From Buxus sempervirens (taxonomy: Eukaryota > Streptophyta > Magnoliopsida > Buxales > Buxaceae), in the NCBI GenBank assembly GCA_947561395.2, contig OX387185.1:30360213-30424212 (forward strand): DNA of 64,000 nucleotides. The letters are read 5' to 3'. Under the pieces are notes generated by a model. It saw only the letters and a program-made list of their open reading frames with translations, did no database searches and was not told where the DNA came from. Numbering within the stretch: the first letter of the stretch is position 1; each line of letters starts with the position of its first letter. Of this stretch, positions 1 to 10,340 are shown piece after piece. The position numbers and the translations under genes are program-made.

Positions 1-240
1 TTCCATGAAGAATTGATTTAAAATCAAATTCCATTGATTGGATGAACTTATGAAGAATTGATTTGTATCATTCCCATGTTAATAATAACACAAATGACTG
101 ATTATCATAGCATATGAATTCCAATAATCCATTCTCTGCAACCCAAACCAAAACAACACTACTGGGTTTTAATAATATTTTTGTCTTAATCAGGTCCTCC
201 ATGTAAGACCAGATGATTATGATCAACTCGATAGGTCAAA

Positions 241-350
241 GCAAGTGGAAACAGAAGAGAGAGAAATATAGAAGAAGGAGAGAGAGGAAACAAAAGAGAT
301 AGAGAGATGAGAGACGAAAGAGAGAGAGGAGAGAAAAATGGAGAAGATAC
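241..350. repeat. GA-rich low-complexity tract
   Basis: The + strand is almost purely purine, with many AGAGAG and GAAG runs. It lies inside the MITE-like region and gives spurious serine/leucine-rich frames on the minus strand. No gene is supported here. Confidence 0.8.
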
Positions 351-362
351 GTACTAGTGCCT

Positions 363-442
363 GCAACACCAGCGAGGAAGAAGAGAACGAGATTTGGTAG
401 CTTTGCAACACCAGCGAGGAAGAGGAGAATGAGATTTGGTAG
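363..442. repeat. Tandem duplication, 42-bp period
   Basis: A unit beginning GCAACACCAGCGAGGAAG and ending GATTTGGTAG occurs at 363-400 and again at 405-442 with only a few substitutions. It directly precedes the hAT-like MITE at 454. Confidence 0.85.
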
Positions 443-453
443 TATCTTTATCC

Positions 454-891
454 ACAGAGTTGGCAAAGGGTCGGTTTGGGTCGGGTCATAATCGGGTTGG
501 GGGTTAATTGGGTCGGGTTCAGGTTAAACTAAATTAAGGGGGGTTGGAAAACCCCCTAACCCAAACCCAACCCGCCAATAAACGGGTTCAACCCGCTAAC
601 CCGTTTATTATTATTTATTATTATTATTTTTCAAAAAATATGATTAAAATAGGGTTGGGGGTTAATTGGATCGGGTTGTATCGTGTTTGGGTCGAGTTAG
701 GGGTTAATCGGGTCAGGACATGACACTTTTGTGGATTTTTTTATATAAAATTGGGTTACTCGTCGGGTTGCCGGGTCATAATCGGGTTGACCCAATTACT
801 AGCGGGTTGGGGTTTCCCAACCCAATTAATAAAAGGGGTCAACCCAACCCCGTTTAACTCGTGTCGGATCGGATCACATTTTGCTAGCTCT
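454..891. mobile_element. hAT-like MITE with GGGTCGGGTT subterminal repeats
   Basis: The left end CAGAGTTGGCAAAGGGTC matches the reverse complement of the right end (TAGAGCTAGCAAAATGTG) in form, as in many plant hAT MITEs. Both flanks carry dense subterminal GGGTCGGGTT/AACCCGACCC words in opposite orientations, and the centre is AT-rich (ATT)n. Flanking octamers tttatcca and tttgtcag are only a partial match, so the target duplication is decayed or the ends are slightly misplaced. A second copy of the right end follows at 901-925. No transposase is present, so it would be non-autonomous. Confidence 0.45.
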
Positions 892-1834
892 ATTTGTCAG
901 GTCGGGTCGCATTTTGCTATCTCTATTTGTCGGGCATATATCGTGCTTCTAATTTTCTACCTCGTATCCCCAATTCTGCTCGATTTAGTAGGGAATTAGG
1001 TAACTTCAAAAATAGCCTATAAGCTAATTCCATGGAATTGGGCCTTAATTTCAATTCCAAATTCCAAATATTTAACCAATCAAAAGAATTGGAATTGGGA
1101 ACCCAATTCCAATTCTTACCCCAATTCCAACCCCTGATTCCGCGAACCAATCGGGCCCTTAAGGAAAATTAGGTTTTAGTTTTTTTTGAATACGCGTATA
1201 CTCTCATAACTGAAGACGATTGGTGATTGCGGCTACCTGTTTGGCGATCTAGGTTTTCGTTGGGAGAGAAGAATAACTGTGAAGTTCCTGCCGAGTGGTG
1301 TGTTCGTAATCAAGGGTTTTAGAAGAAAGGCAAGGCGGACTCTTGCGAACGGAAGATTTGGGTGTCGATTTCGATCAGACGAACAACTGTCGGTGATCTG
1401 CCGTGGTTCAAGTAATTACTGTTGCTGGGATATAAGCGTGCAAGAGGTTAGTAGCATCGTTTTAAAATTGGGTTTTCGTATTTATTTGTGAGTTTAATCT
1501 GGATGCATGTGTATGTGTGTTTTCTGGAAGAAGATCGTCCGTGCATGAGTTTCTTTAGTACTGAATGATGATAAATAAAAAATGTGTTTAGATTAATTTC
1601 AAAAGTGGTTTAAATGTCTTCTGGGGATATTAGGAGACTAGGAAAATTGTTACAGAGAGAAATTCCAGGGTACCATCCGCCTAGCTGGAAATAATAGAGA
1701 GTTGAAATTCCAGGGTACCATCCGCCTAGTTGGCGCTATCTAGTGCCAACTACATGTAGTCGGCGCAAAAGACTTTTCCCCTATCCCCCGAGCTCACGCC
1801 TACCTCGCGCGGACCCCTTTTATATTCGCCGATC

Positions 1835-1889
1835 TCGCGCTAGTTTCGCGCTAACCTTGCGCTTAGTTCGCGCCTAGCTCGCGCCTACC
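1835..1889 (+). repeat. 11-bp tandem repeat TCGCGCCTAGC, five units
   Basis: Five adjacent 11-mers start at 1835, 1846, 1857, 1868 and 1879, all of the form T(C/T)GCGC followed by five variable bases. The block sits in the CpG-rich section of LTR A1, probably inside its intron. The same 11-bp unit recurs in A3 (about 28210-28330) and, on the minus strand, in A2 (about 26600-26840). Confidence 0.85.
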
Positions 1890-2585
1890 CGATTTAAGTA
1901 AGCTCGACTTAAAGATTTTAATCAAGGACTATCCGCCGACCTCGCGCCTAGCGCTGGAGGTCAGCGCAGGGTCCAATAAATTGCCGAAGTAGAGTTTTGA
2001 CCCAACTAAGCTGGATTTGATGATTGTGAGAGTTCAAGTACTTGACTAATGATTTGTTTAGGACTTTAGAAACATTATTCCCTATTAAATTTTCTTTGAG
2101 ACTATAAGTGGAAATTCTGGAAATTCTTAGGAGCATCCAAGGTTATTTCTAAAGGGCTAATGATAGATGATCTCATTGTACCTAACCCTAGGAGTTCCTG
2201 ATTTAGGTTCCTGTTTTTATATACTGTACTTGAATGCGAATTCGTTTAATCTGATTTTTACTTGATTGCAAGTTTCTGAAATGTATTGCAAAGAGTTCTT
2301 TTGGTGTGAGTAAAGGGTTTTATTACCAATGAACATGTGTTGTGAATTGTGAGTAAATGCTGGAGATACATGAGGTACTGTTTTGGTCCAGAGGGACATG
2401 TAGTGAACTGGTTGATTTATACATGATGTTGAACGTATTGTTTTATTGTGATGTCAGAGTTGTGTTTTTACGTTGGTTTACTGTTTTGGTTTAGCTTGTC
2501 CTGGATCCATGCTTAAGCTTAGTAATGTAATGGTATTGTTGGTTGATGTAATTGCATGGCCTTGTGTGTTGCCACGACACGTGCA

Positions 2586-2690
2586 GAGCAGCGAGAAACC
2601 CTGAGTAGGCCTGGTTGTCAATGCCGAAACCCGGGGCGTAGGCCGACATTGGATGACGAAACCCTGAGTAGGCCGGAACTGTGTACATGG
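2586..2690 (+). repeat. Hairpin/minisatellite block of LTR A1
   Basis: Three units carry AAACCCTGAGTAGGC or a close variant, each flanked by partly complementary arms, for example AATGCCG on the left and CGACATT on the right. A1 is a decayed version of the clean four-unit array in A2 (24034-24155). Confidence 0.7.
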
Positions 2691-2958
2691 AGGTGTGGAG
2701 TGTCTACTTGGCATGTTTAATTTATCAACTTAACAATAGTCATGACATTGACCAATCGATGTGTTGTCAATATTGAATTGAAATGTGATTAGAAACGATT
2801 ATTGGTTTTGGTTTTAAACTTGGAAATTGTAGTGATTGCTTAATCGTACGGGATGTTTATCGATGCATAATTTGAACTGCTGTTAACTATTTCTGCATGC
2901 ATATGCTATTCGCTGAGATATTCGTATCTCACTCTGTTGTTTTTGTTTTGTTTTTTAG

Positions 2959-3035
2959 ATACTCGAGGTGAGGCGATTATTGGGGTAGATCCGACTGAGA
3001 CGTATAGGGAGGAAGACTACTATTACATCCCTTAG
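2959..3035 (+). other. Putative short terminal exon of LTR family A (copy A1)
   Basis: A T-rich tract ending TTTTTTAG at 2958 is followed by a 77-nt open stretch that ends in TAG at 3033-3035. Read in the phase that takes one base from an upstream exon, it encodes about 25 residues with GVDPTETYREEDYYY near the end. Copy A3 has the same length, phase and stop. No known domain is recognised and no in-frame upstream exon could be proved. Coding status is inferred from the pattern of differences between copies (see findings). Confidence 0.45.
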
Positions 3036-3285
3036 ACTTGTAGGTTATTTTGAATTGAACTTTGAATTAATTGAATGATTGAGGTGTAATAAAGTCCATT
3101 GAGGTGGTACCATTTGAATCTTAGTTAAGTTTTGAATATTGAATTCTTAGATAAAGTATGATTGTGCACTCTGATATGTTTTAGTTAGGTGATTATCCAG
3201 TGATCACAAATGATTAAGATCCTTACCTAACACTCTGTGAAATGTGTTATATCTTTATTGAACAACACAGATCCGGGGCGTTACA

Positions 3286-4757
3286 AAGGGCCACGGTGAT
3301 GTCATATTGTGCAACTCATTTGGAGGTGCATTCTTGTTATCAGCATACACTTGGCATAAATGACACCTTTTGACATATGTATAACAATCATGCTCCATCG
3401 TCGACCAGTAGTATTCCAATCACAGAATCTTCTTAGCAAGCATGTGCCCGTTCATATGGGGTCCACAAACTCCTCCATGTATAGTTTCAACTAACCTTTC
3501 TGACTCGGTCTTGGCAACACATCTGAGTAGGATATCGTTGTGTGATCTTTTGTACAACTGTCCACCACTTAGTAAGAACTGACCTGCCAACCTCTGTATT
3601 GTTCTTTTCTCTATAGAAGTGACATTTTCTGGCAAACTCCGATCATTTAGGATGTTTTTAATATCTTGAAACCATGGTACTTCTTCCTCTGGTGTTCCTT
3701 CTAGAACAAGGCAATAAGCAGGTTCATCTCTGACTTCAATTTCTAGTGGTCTAATATCAACGCCTTCTGGCATACTGACCATTGAAGCCAATGTTGCTAA
3801 AGCATCTACGAATTGGTTCTTGGCCCTTGGCATATAGTTGAAGGAAATTCGAGTGAATTTAGTGCTTATTTCTTCCAAATACTGGTGATAGGGGATCAAT
3901 TTGTGATCCTTGTTCTTCCACTCACCAGTTGTTTGGAAGATGATAAGACTCGAATCTCCATATACATCAAGTTCCTCTACTTCATGGTCTAAGGCTACTT
4001 GTAACTCGATTATGCATGCTTCATACTCCGCAATATTGTTTGTACATTGGAATCTTAGCTTCACTACGATTGGGATATGTGACCCATCTGGCTTGATCAA
4101 AACTACCCCTATTCCATTTCCATTCATGTTGGCAGCCCCATCAAAGAACATTTTCCAAGAGCTTTCACCTTCTTCTTCTTCAGTAAAGAGGATTGCCTCA
4201 TCAGGGAAATTTGTCTTAAGAGGTTGATATTCTGGTAAAGGATGTGCAGCTAGGTGATCAGCAATGGCTTGACCCTTAATTGCCTTCTGAGTGATGTATG
4301 TGAGGTCAAATTCAGAGAGTAATAACTGCCACTTTGCCGTTCTGCCGATTAATGCTGGTTTCTCAAATAAATACTTCAAAGGGTCCATTCGGGATATTAG
4401 TAAGGTGGAATGGCTAAGGAAATAGTGCCTTAGTCTCTGAGTTGCCCACACTAAGGCACAACAGGTTTTTTCCAAAGGGGAATACTTTGCTTCATATTCC
4501 GTGAACTTTTTACTTAGATAGTAAATCGTCCTTTCCTTTCTGCCTGTGTCGTCATGCTGCCCCAAGACACACCCCATTGATGTCTCCAAAACTGACAAGT
4601 ATAGAATCAGTGGTCTCCCTGGAGTTGGTGGTACTAGCACAGGTGGATTCAATAAATATTCCTTTATTGTGTCAAAGGCTTCTTGGCAATCGTCATTCCA
4701 GACCGTCGGGTTATTCTTTCTCAGAAGCTTGAAAATTGGTTCACAGATAGCAGTGAG
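3286..4757 (-). pseudogene. Tat pol: RNase H, second (archaeal-type) RNase H, integrase start
   Basis: Reading right to left: the end of the RT thumb/connection, then a gypsy RNase H (FTEYEAKYSPLEKTCCALVW, LLSEFDL), a linker, and a second RNase H with FFDGAANMNGNGIG, NNIAEYEAC, VYGDSSL and KNQFVDALATLA, giving the D-E-D-D pattern. The second domain is the archaeal-type RNase H known from Tat elements. The integrase HHCC zinc-binding region follows (ETIHGGVCGPHMNGHMLAKKIL, then HLCQVYAD). A TGA right after KKIL, where relatives have Arg, looks like CGA to TGA. The frame is open for 410 codons (4652-3420). The catalytic core of integrase is missing because LTR A1 begins at 3285. Confidence 0.9.
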
Positions 4758-6089
4758 CTATGCTATGAACCGGCTTATATACTGAATCCTTCCAAGAAAA
4801 CCACGAACCTCCTTCTCTGTTCTAGGTGAGGGCATTTCAATTATTGCTTTGGCTTTAGCTGGGTCAATCTCAATTCCCCTTAATCCCAACAATTTTCTTG
4901 ATGTAGCCCCAAAGACACATTTTGCAGGGTTAAGCCTTAGACTGTATTTCCTGAGTCGGTCAAATAACTTCTTCAAGTTGATCAAGTGGTCTTCTTCTTT
5001 ACATGATTTGGCTATCATATCATCCACATAGACCTCCATCTCCTTGTGGATCATGCCATGGAATAATGCTGTCATGGCCCGTTGGTAGGTTACCCCGGCG
5101 TTCTTAAGCCCAAATGGCATGACAGTGTAGTGGAAGGTACCCCAAGGTGTAATGAAGGCTATTTTCTCTTGATCTTCCTTAGCCATCTTAATCTGATTGT
5201 ACGCAGAGAAACCGTCCATGAATGAGAACAGGCTATGTACGGCTGTGTTGTCCACCAAGATGTCGATGTGTGGAAGTGGAAAATCATCCTTTGGGCTTGC
5301 CTAATTCAAGTCTCTGTAGTCTACGCACATTCTGACCTTTCCATCCTTCTTTGGTACTGGCACTATATTTGCAAGCCATTCAGGGTATGTGGAGACCGCC
5401 AAGAATCCCGCTTGAAATTGTTTAACCACCTCATCTTTGATCTTCAATGTCCACTCAGGTTTCAACCTTCTCAACTTTTGCTTAACTAGCTTAACATCTG
5501 GTAGAATTGGTAGCTTGTGCACAACCATGTTAGTGTCTAACCCTGGCATATCCCAATACGACCATGCAAATACATCTTCATACTTAGCCAAGAATCGTAT
5601 CATTTCATCATGCTGTGCCTCAGATAGGCATGCCCCAATCTTCACTACTTTTGGGTCATCTTCGGTCCCTAGGTTTATTGATATGGTCTCTTCAATATTG
5701 GGTTGGAGCCCCTTTTCATGATGCTCCAATTGGTATGTGATTTCTTTTGGAGGGTCGTCTTCTTTGACCCCGGTTTCTTCCTCAACCCCCATTAGGTCAA
5801 AGTCGAGCTTGAGGTCGAAGTCATACTCAACTTGATCCAATTCCGTTTGCTTATAGGGTTTATAAGTGGTTTGGACCTTTTTGAAAATTTTAATTTTTCT
5901 AGAAAAAGTGGGAAAATCTTTTTTTGTTTTTTGAGAGCCTTCTAAAAAATCTTTTCCTGAAGACGAAGGCTCGTTAAAACCTTCAAGAAAAGGGCATTCC
6001 ACTAATGGAGTTTTTTTTTTTGAAGCCATGTCTGTTTGCCAAACAAACGTGGCTTCAAAAGTAAGGGGAATTTCCTCCCAATTGTTCAA
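4758..6089 (-). pseudogene. Tat pol: reverse transcriptase
   Basis: The N-terminal part (6089-5301) holds the spacer and RT entry motifs (DEVVKQFQAGFLAVSTYPEW, VPVPKKDGKVRMCVDYRDLN). A TAG interrupts directly after DLN. The second part (5258-4758) has FSFMDGFSAYNQIKMA, TPWGTFHYTVMPFGLKNAG and the catalytic box VYVDDMIAKS, so both aspartates of the DD pair are present. A TAG ends the frame at RFIA where relatives have Gln, followed in frame by LTAICEPIFKLL. Only these stops break an otherwise well preserved RT; there are no large deletions. Confidence 0.9.
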
Positions 6090-6748
6090 AATAAAAGAAT
6101 CTGGGGCAGGGATAATAACACATTCTGCTCCCCACGCTCAGGGTCCACATTCGAAATCACCAGTACTGGGTGAGTTGCATCGCCTGCTTCTGCTGTAGGG
6201 CTTGTCCCAGATAGAACTTCTACTGCAGCCAGTCAATGAAGGGTAGCCCATCTGCTCCTTCTTCTTGGTTGCCTTCAGTCATGGCAAAAAAAGGCTCCAA
6301 CGTCCTCAGAAAAATCCTGCTCCTGTTCTGCCCGTGGCTCAGGCTCACCCAATGCTTGTGGAGGTGAAGGTGGAACATATGGTTGCAAGGGTGGGGACTT
6401 GGGTTTCTGGAATGGGTTAATGTTATAGTATGGAGGTTTTGACTGATCCTGTGGAGGAGACAGCTGAATCATGTTAAAAAGCTTCAGAAAAGTTTCCCTG
6501 ATGTGAGGGAATTTCATGTCTTCCATCTGCTTCTGTCTTTTCTAATTTCTTGGCTTGGACCCCAATCCTGCTCTAGGGACCAGCTTCTTAACCTTTACCG
6601 GTTCTATTCTTCCTTGTAGGTTAACCCCCAGACCTTTTCCAGGGTGGAAACTGTACTTTCCCAGCACTTTCTTGACCATCTTCTCAGCACAAGTCAACTT
6701 TTATTCTTTTTCCTGATACCTCCCAGGTATAAAATTAACGGTTTCAAA
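6090..6748 (-). pseudogene. Tat pol linker between protease and RT, G-patch-like
   Basis: A short reading segment (about 6680-6530) contains VKKVLGKYSFHPGKGLG, then NLQGRIEPVKV. The GKGLGxxxQG pattern is the G-patch-like motif found between protease and RT in many Tat elements. It is followed by a proline-rich stretch (6526-6275: PPYYNINPFQKPKSPPLQP). Several stops separate the parts. No enzyme is encoded here; the segment supports the lineage call. Confidence 0.6.
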
Positions 6749-7725
6749 CTAGAAAGAGTGAAATGCCACCTTGTCTGCAATCATTTCTATGTTTATGTAG
6801 GGTACATCAAAGGACCACATGGGAGGAACCAGATTTTCAGTTAGGACCATAATCACCTTTTGCCCTCTAATATATTTAACTCTTTGGTGGAGGGTAGATG
6901 GTATAGCCCTAGCCGTATGAATCCACGACCTTCTTAGGAGTAGGTTGAAGGTTACAGGTATATCCATCACTTCAAATGTGATGTTAAAAATATACGGTCC
7001 AATAGTGACCGGCAGTTCAACCTCCCCTAGGGAGTGTGTTTTAGAGCTATCAAAGGCTCTTATGATTCTCCCATTTTGTTTAATTTTATTTTGCTCTAGA
7101 CCGAGCTTAACAAATGTAATTAACGGGCAGACATTCAGAGCCGAACCATTATCGATCAAAACCTGGGCTATCATGCAACCCTTACTAAGCACAGCTATGT
7201 GCAAAGGATCAACATGATGGTACCTTGCTGGGCTGATCTTGGTTTCGAAAAAAGTTATGACATTATGGGATAAAATCTGCCCAACCATCTTGGCTAGTTG
7301 GTCTGGTTCAATATTTTTAGGCACATGTGCCCCTGAAGTACCCTTAACAAGGAGTCCCTATGTTTTTCAGAATTCAACAATAATCCCAGAATTGAGATCT
7401 GGGCAGGGACTTTGTTCAACTGCTCGACAACATTGAACTCACTCTTTTTAATGATTTTGATGAGGTCAGCAGCCTCACTGTCAATTACCTGGGGGGCATC
7501 TTCCCCTACCTTGGCCTTTCCCTTACTTTTCTCTTCTTCCTTTTCTTTCTTTGTCTCCTTTTGTTTTTCTCCCACACCTACACATTTTCCTGACCTCATC
7601 ATGAGGTTCACTTCTTTTTTGCTTTCTGCCTCAGCTGCAGGGGATGTGGTGGTGAAGGCTTCGCTGTAGTTCCATGGAGGAAGTTTGGACTTGGATGATG
7701 AAGTCTGAGTAGAAGGAACATCCAC
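6749..7725 (-). pseudogene. Tat aspartic protease region
   Basis: The segment at 7725-7294 starts with the gag-pol spacer (KLPPWNYSEA, MMRSGKCV, a Lys/Glu-rich stretch, VVEQLNKVPAQISILGLLLNS). A frame change then leads to the protease (7324-6749), with VLIDNGSALNVCPL as active-site loop. The DNGS form replaces the usual D-S/T-G and is typical of Tat proteases. LLLRRSWIHTARAIPSTLHQ follows as the second conserved block. The protease frame itself is open for 191 codons. Confidence 0.85.
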
Positions 7726-9586
7726 AACTAATGGTGGAAGTTGTTTTAGTTGAGGGGTTACAGAAGTAACAGCAGCATTGAGAGGGTCACAGTTTATGAC
7801 CAGTGGCGGTTTTGATGGAGTTGGTGAAGAATGGGTGGACGAATTGCAATTGATAACCAGAGGTGGTTTTGCAATATTCAGTTGGGCATGAGAGAGGAGG
7901 CCCGCTCCAAAGCAGAGCTAATATTCTCAGCAGCACTATCATTCTTTTTTTGAATCATGTTTATTTCCTTACCCCTATTTCCTCTATCAAAATACACTTT
8001 GACCATTGTCCCTATAAGAGCAATTAACTGTGATGGGTCAAAGGTTATTTTATCAGAAGAAATGACCCCTATGACATTAGATGGGCCTGCCACATGATGC
8101 TAAGGCAAAGGGTTTTGTCCTATGTATGTTCTAGGAGGATTGGGAGCCCCTGTATTGAAAAACAGGGTATTTTGGTCAAGCAAATCCTGAATGGCGTGTT
8201 TCAAAGGCCAACACTTGTCAGTAGGGTGCCTAGGTGCACCCATGTGGAAATCACAAGTGGTGGAGGGGTCAAAATTTCTCCCCTTAGATGCATTCGGATT
8301 GGGTTCTCTTAAGGTAATATACCCTGCTTGCAATAAAGTGGGTAACAACTGAGACGGAGTCATTTGAATAGGGGTGAAAACCCTATTTTTCCTTGCTGTG
8401 AAATAGGGATCCCTTTCCTCTTTAGTAAAAGCTCTCTTTTGGTCTGAGGGTGCTGCTGGAACATTAACCCTCATGGGGGCCTGGGTAGATGGAGCAGATG
8501 GAGTAGGAAAATGAGCGGGTATATTGATTTGTATGGGCTTGCTAGGGCCAGATGGTGGCTGTACCATGTTCACCTCTCCCTCTTTCTTTTTCCCATTCTT
8601 TTTTATCCCACTTCCTTTCTTCAGATTGAGGTCCTGCTGACTGACCATAGCAGAGTGGTCAATTATTTTACCCGACTTGATCCCATCCTCGATTCGGTCG
8701 GCCACTTGTACCAAAGCCGCAAAATTAGTGGTGGTCTGACCCACCAGGTGGTTGTAGAATGGTTGACCCAGTGTATACTGATGAAAGTGGAGATCATCTC
8801 TTGCTCCAGCATAGGTGGCTTGACCTGAGAGGCAGTCTCCCTCCATCTCTTGGCGTACTGCCTTACAGATTCATCTCTTCCTTTACTCATTCTCATTACA
8901 TCGTACCTATCTGGCACGATCTCTGAATTGAACCTGTATTGAGCTAGGAAGGCGTCTGCTAGGTCCTTCCATCTTCAGATCTTTCTATGGTCTAAAGTGG
9001 TAAACCACCTTAGAGTAGTTCCAGTCAAGCTCCTTTGAAAGAGCTGAATCAGTATGCCTTCATCCCGACCAAACTGGCATAGGGCGCCACAGTACAACTT
9101 CAGATGGCTCATGGGGCAGCCAATGCCATCATATTTGTCTAGGTCTGGGCATTTGAACTTAGCTGGTAGGTTAGCATTAGGGTATAGGCACAAGTCTTCA
9201 AAGTTGGTGCCCCCAAAGTTGTTCACCCCTTTTACCTCTCTCAGTTCATCTTGGATCATTTCCAGTTTGTGCATGAACTTCCTTTTAACCTCCTCTCTCA
9301 TTCTCTCTTTTTCTTTTTCTTTCTCAGATTCAACTGTTTCATCCCTAATAATTATAGGCTCAGGGGTAGGTTCATAAATGGGTTCAAGAATAGGTTGAAC
9401 CGGAGATGGAATGTTGGTTTGGGGTGGAGGTGCTTGGTTGGAAGTGGATGCTTGGTTCTAGGCTTGGACTTGTTGGGCCTGCACCACCAGCAGGTTCTCT
9501 AGCATTTGGGCTAGTCCTGCCACTTGTTCCTGTAGCAGGGCAACGTCTAGGTTAGGAACATCAGCTTCATTTTCAATGGGATTCAT
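7726..9586 (-). pseudogene. Tat gag
   Basis: The probable start is the ATG at 9586 (MNPIENEADVPNLD...), chosen because a coiled-coil-like leader (ALLQEQVAGLAQMLENLL) follows directly. A TAG in QVQA-stop-NQA and another stop after LDHRKI break the frame. The retrotrans-gag core lies at 9200-8650 (KYDGIGCPMSHLKLYC, IQLFQRSLTGTTLRWF), with a frameshift around 8850. The nucleocapsid-like knuckle CDFHMGAPRHPTDKC lies near 8250. 7726-8093 is a poorly conserved gag-protease spacer. Gag would form the virus-like particle; this copy cannot. Confidence 0.85.
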
Positions 9587-9812
9587 GGTGCGAGCTCTTG
9601 ATCTGGTTACAGGAGCTATGGTTGCAAGTGTATTGGTACCTAGAAAAAAATAAAGAAAAATATCAGTACGAATTTAATCTCATTCACATACCTATGTGCA
9701 GCTAGGTGAACACGAGTTTGGATTTTTTTTCTTTATTTGCTTCTTTTTTTTGTTGAATTGTTGGAATATTCTAGGGCTTCCAACAGGTCCCACAAAAAAG
9801 AGAAAATGATAT
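9587..9812 (-). other. Tat leader next to gag
   Basis: AT-rich untranslated leader between the gag start and the tandem array, with several T and A homopolymers. No other feature is seen. Confidence 0.6.
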
Positions 9813-10340
9813 GAAATTCAAAGGCTTTCAGGGGCTCGGGGGTATTTTTTGAAAAAGGTCTGAAATTCAAAGGCTTTCAGAGGCCCAGGGATATTTTTGA
9901 AAAAGGTCTGAAATTCAAAGGCTTTCAGAGGCCCAAGGATATTTCTGAAATTCAAAGGCTTTTAGAGGCCCAGGGGTATTTTTGAAAAAAATCTGAAATT
10001 CAAAGGCTTTCAGAGGCCCAGGGGTATTTTTGGAAAAGGTCTGAAATTCAAAGGCTTTCAGAGGCCCAAAGGTAAAGTCTGAAATTCAAAGGCTTTCAGA
10101 AGCCCAAAGGTTAAGTCTGAAATTCAAAGGCTTTCAGAGGCCCAAAGGTAAAGTCTGAAATTCAAAGGCTTTCAGAGGCCCAAAGGTTAAGTCTGAAATT
10201 CAAAGGCTTTCAGAAGACCAAATAAAAAGATCTGAAATTCAAAGGCTTTCAGAGCCCCAAGGGTAAAGTCTGAAATTCAAAGGCTTTCAGAGGCCTAAAG
10301 GTAAAGTCTGAAATTCAAAGGCTTTCAGAGGCCCAAAGAT
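9813..10340 (-). repeat. Tandem array in Tat leader, 13 units of two lengths
   Basis: The word GAAATTCAAAGGCTTT recurs at 9813, 9862, 9910, 9947, 9995, 10043, 10081, 10119, 10157, 10195, 10234, 10272 and 10310. Spacings fall in two classes, 48-49 and 37-39 bp; the longer units carry an extra TATTTTTGAAAAA-like insert. Each unit contains a hairpin with arms CTGAAA and TTTCAG around TTCAAAGGC. The array lies between PBS and gag, that is in the 5' leader. Confidence 0.95.

Larger units (their letters stand above)
1..1157. mobile_element. MITE-like element, left end outside window
   Basis: No coding region is visible. The right end (about 1020-1157) is rich in AATTCCAATTCC words and closes with CGAACCAATCGGGCCC followed by TTA, which is the form of PIF/Harbinger MITE ends (inner GGGCC, 3-bp TWA target). 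The junction agrees: family A copy A3 at 27610-27625 reads through the same point (TTTAGGAAAATTAGG) without this element, so the element interrupts A1 at a TTA. The left end is not in the window, so terminal inverted repeats cannot be compared. The assignment rests on one end only. Confidence 0.35.
1158..3285 (+). mobile_element. Family A LTR, copy A1 (5' part missing)
   Basis: This aligns along its length with A3 (27434-29683): a conserved 5' exon-like block (1158-1445), a GT donor-like site, a CpG-rich array (1735-1960), a hairpin/minisatellite block (2586-2690), a pyrimidine tract with TTTTTTAG, a short open exon, and the end GGGGCGTTACA at 3285. The next base starts Tat integrase sequence, so the 3' boundary is sharp. 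The first part, expected to start TGTAAAACCC, lies left of the MITE and outside the window. No gag or pol belongs to it. The lineage of the full element is unknown. Confidence 0.75.

Noticed and set aside
236..466. Open frames rich in Ser/Leu/Phe on the minus strand
   Set aside because: They are translations of the GA-rich tract and differ in frame over the same bases; no start context or family is recognisable.
9813..10340. CRISPR-like array
   Set aside because: Regular repeats exist, but the spacers are themselves repeated, there are no cas genes, and the array is part of a plant retrotransposon leader.
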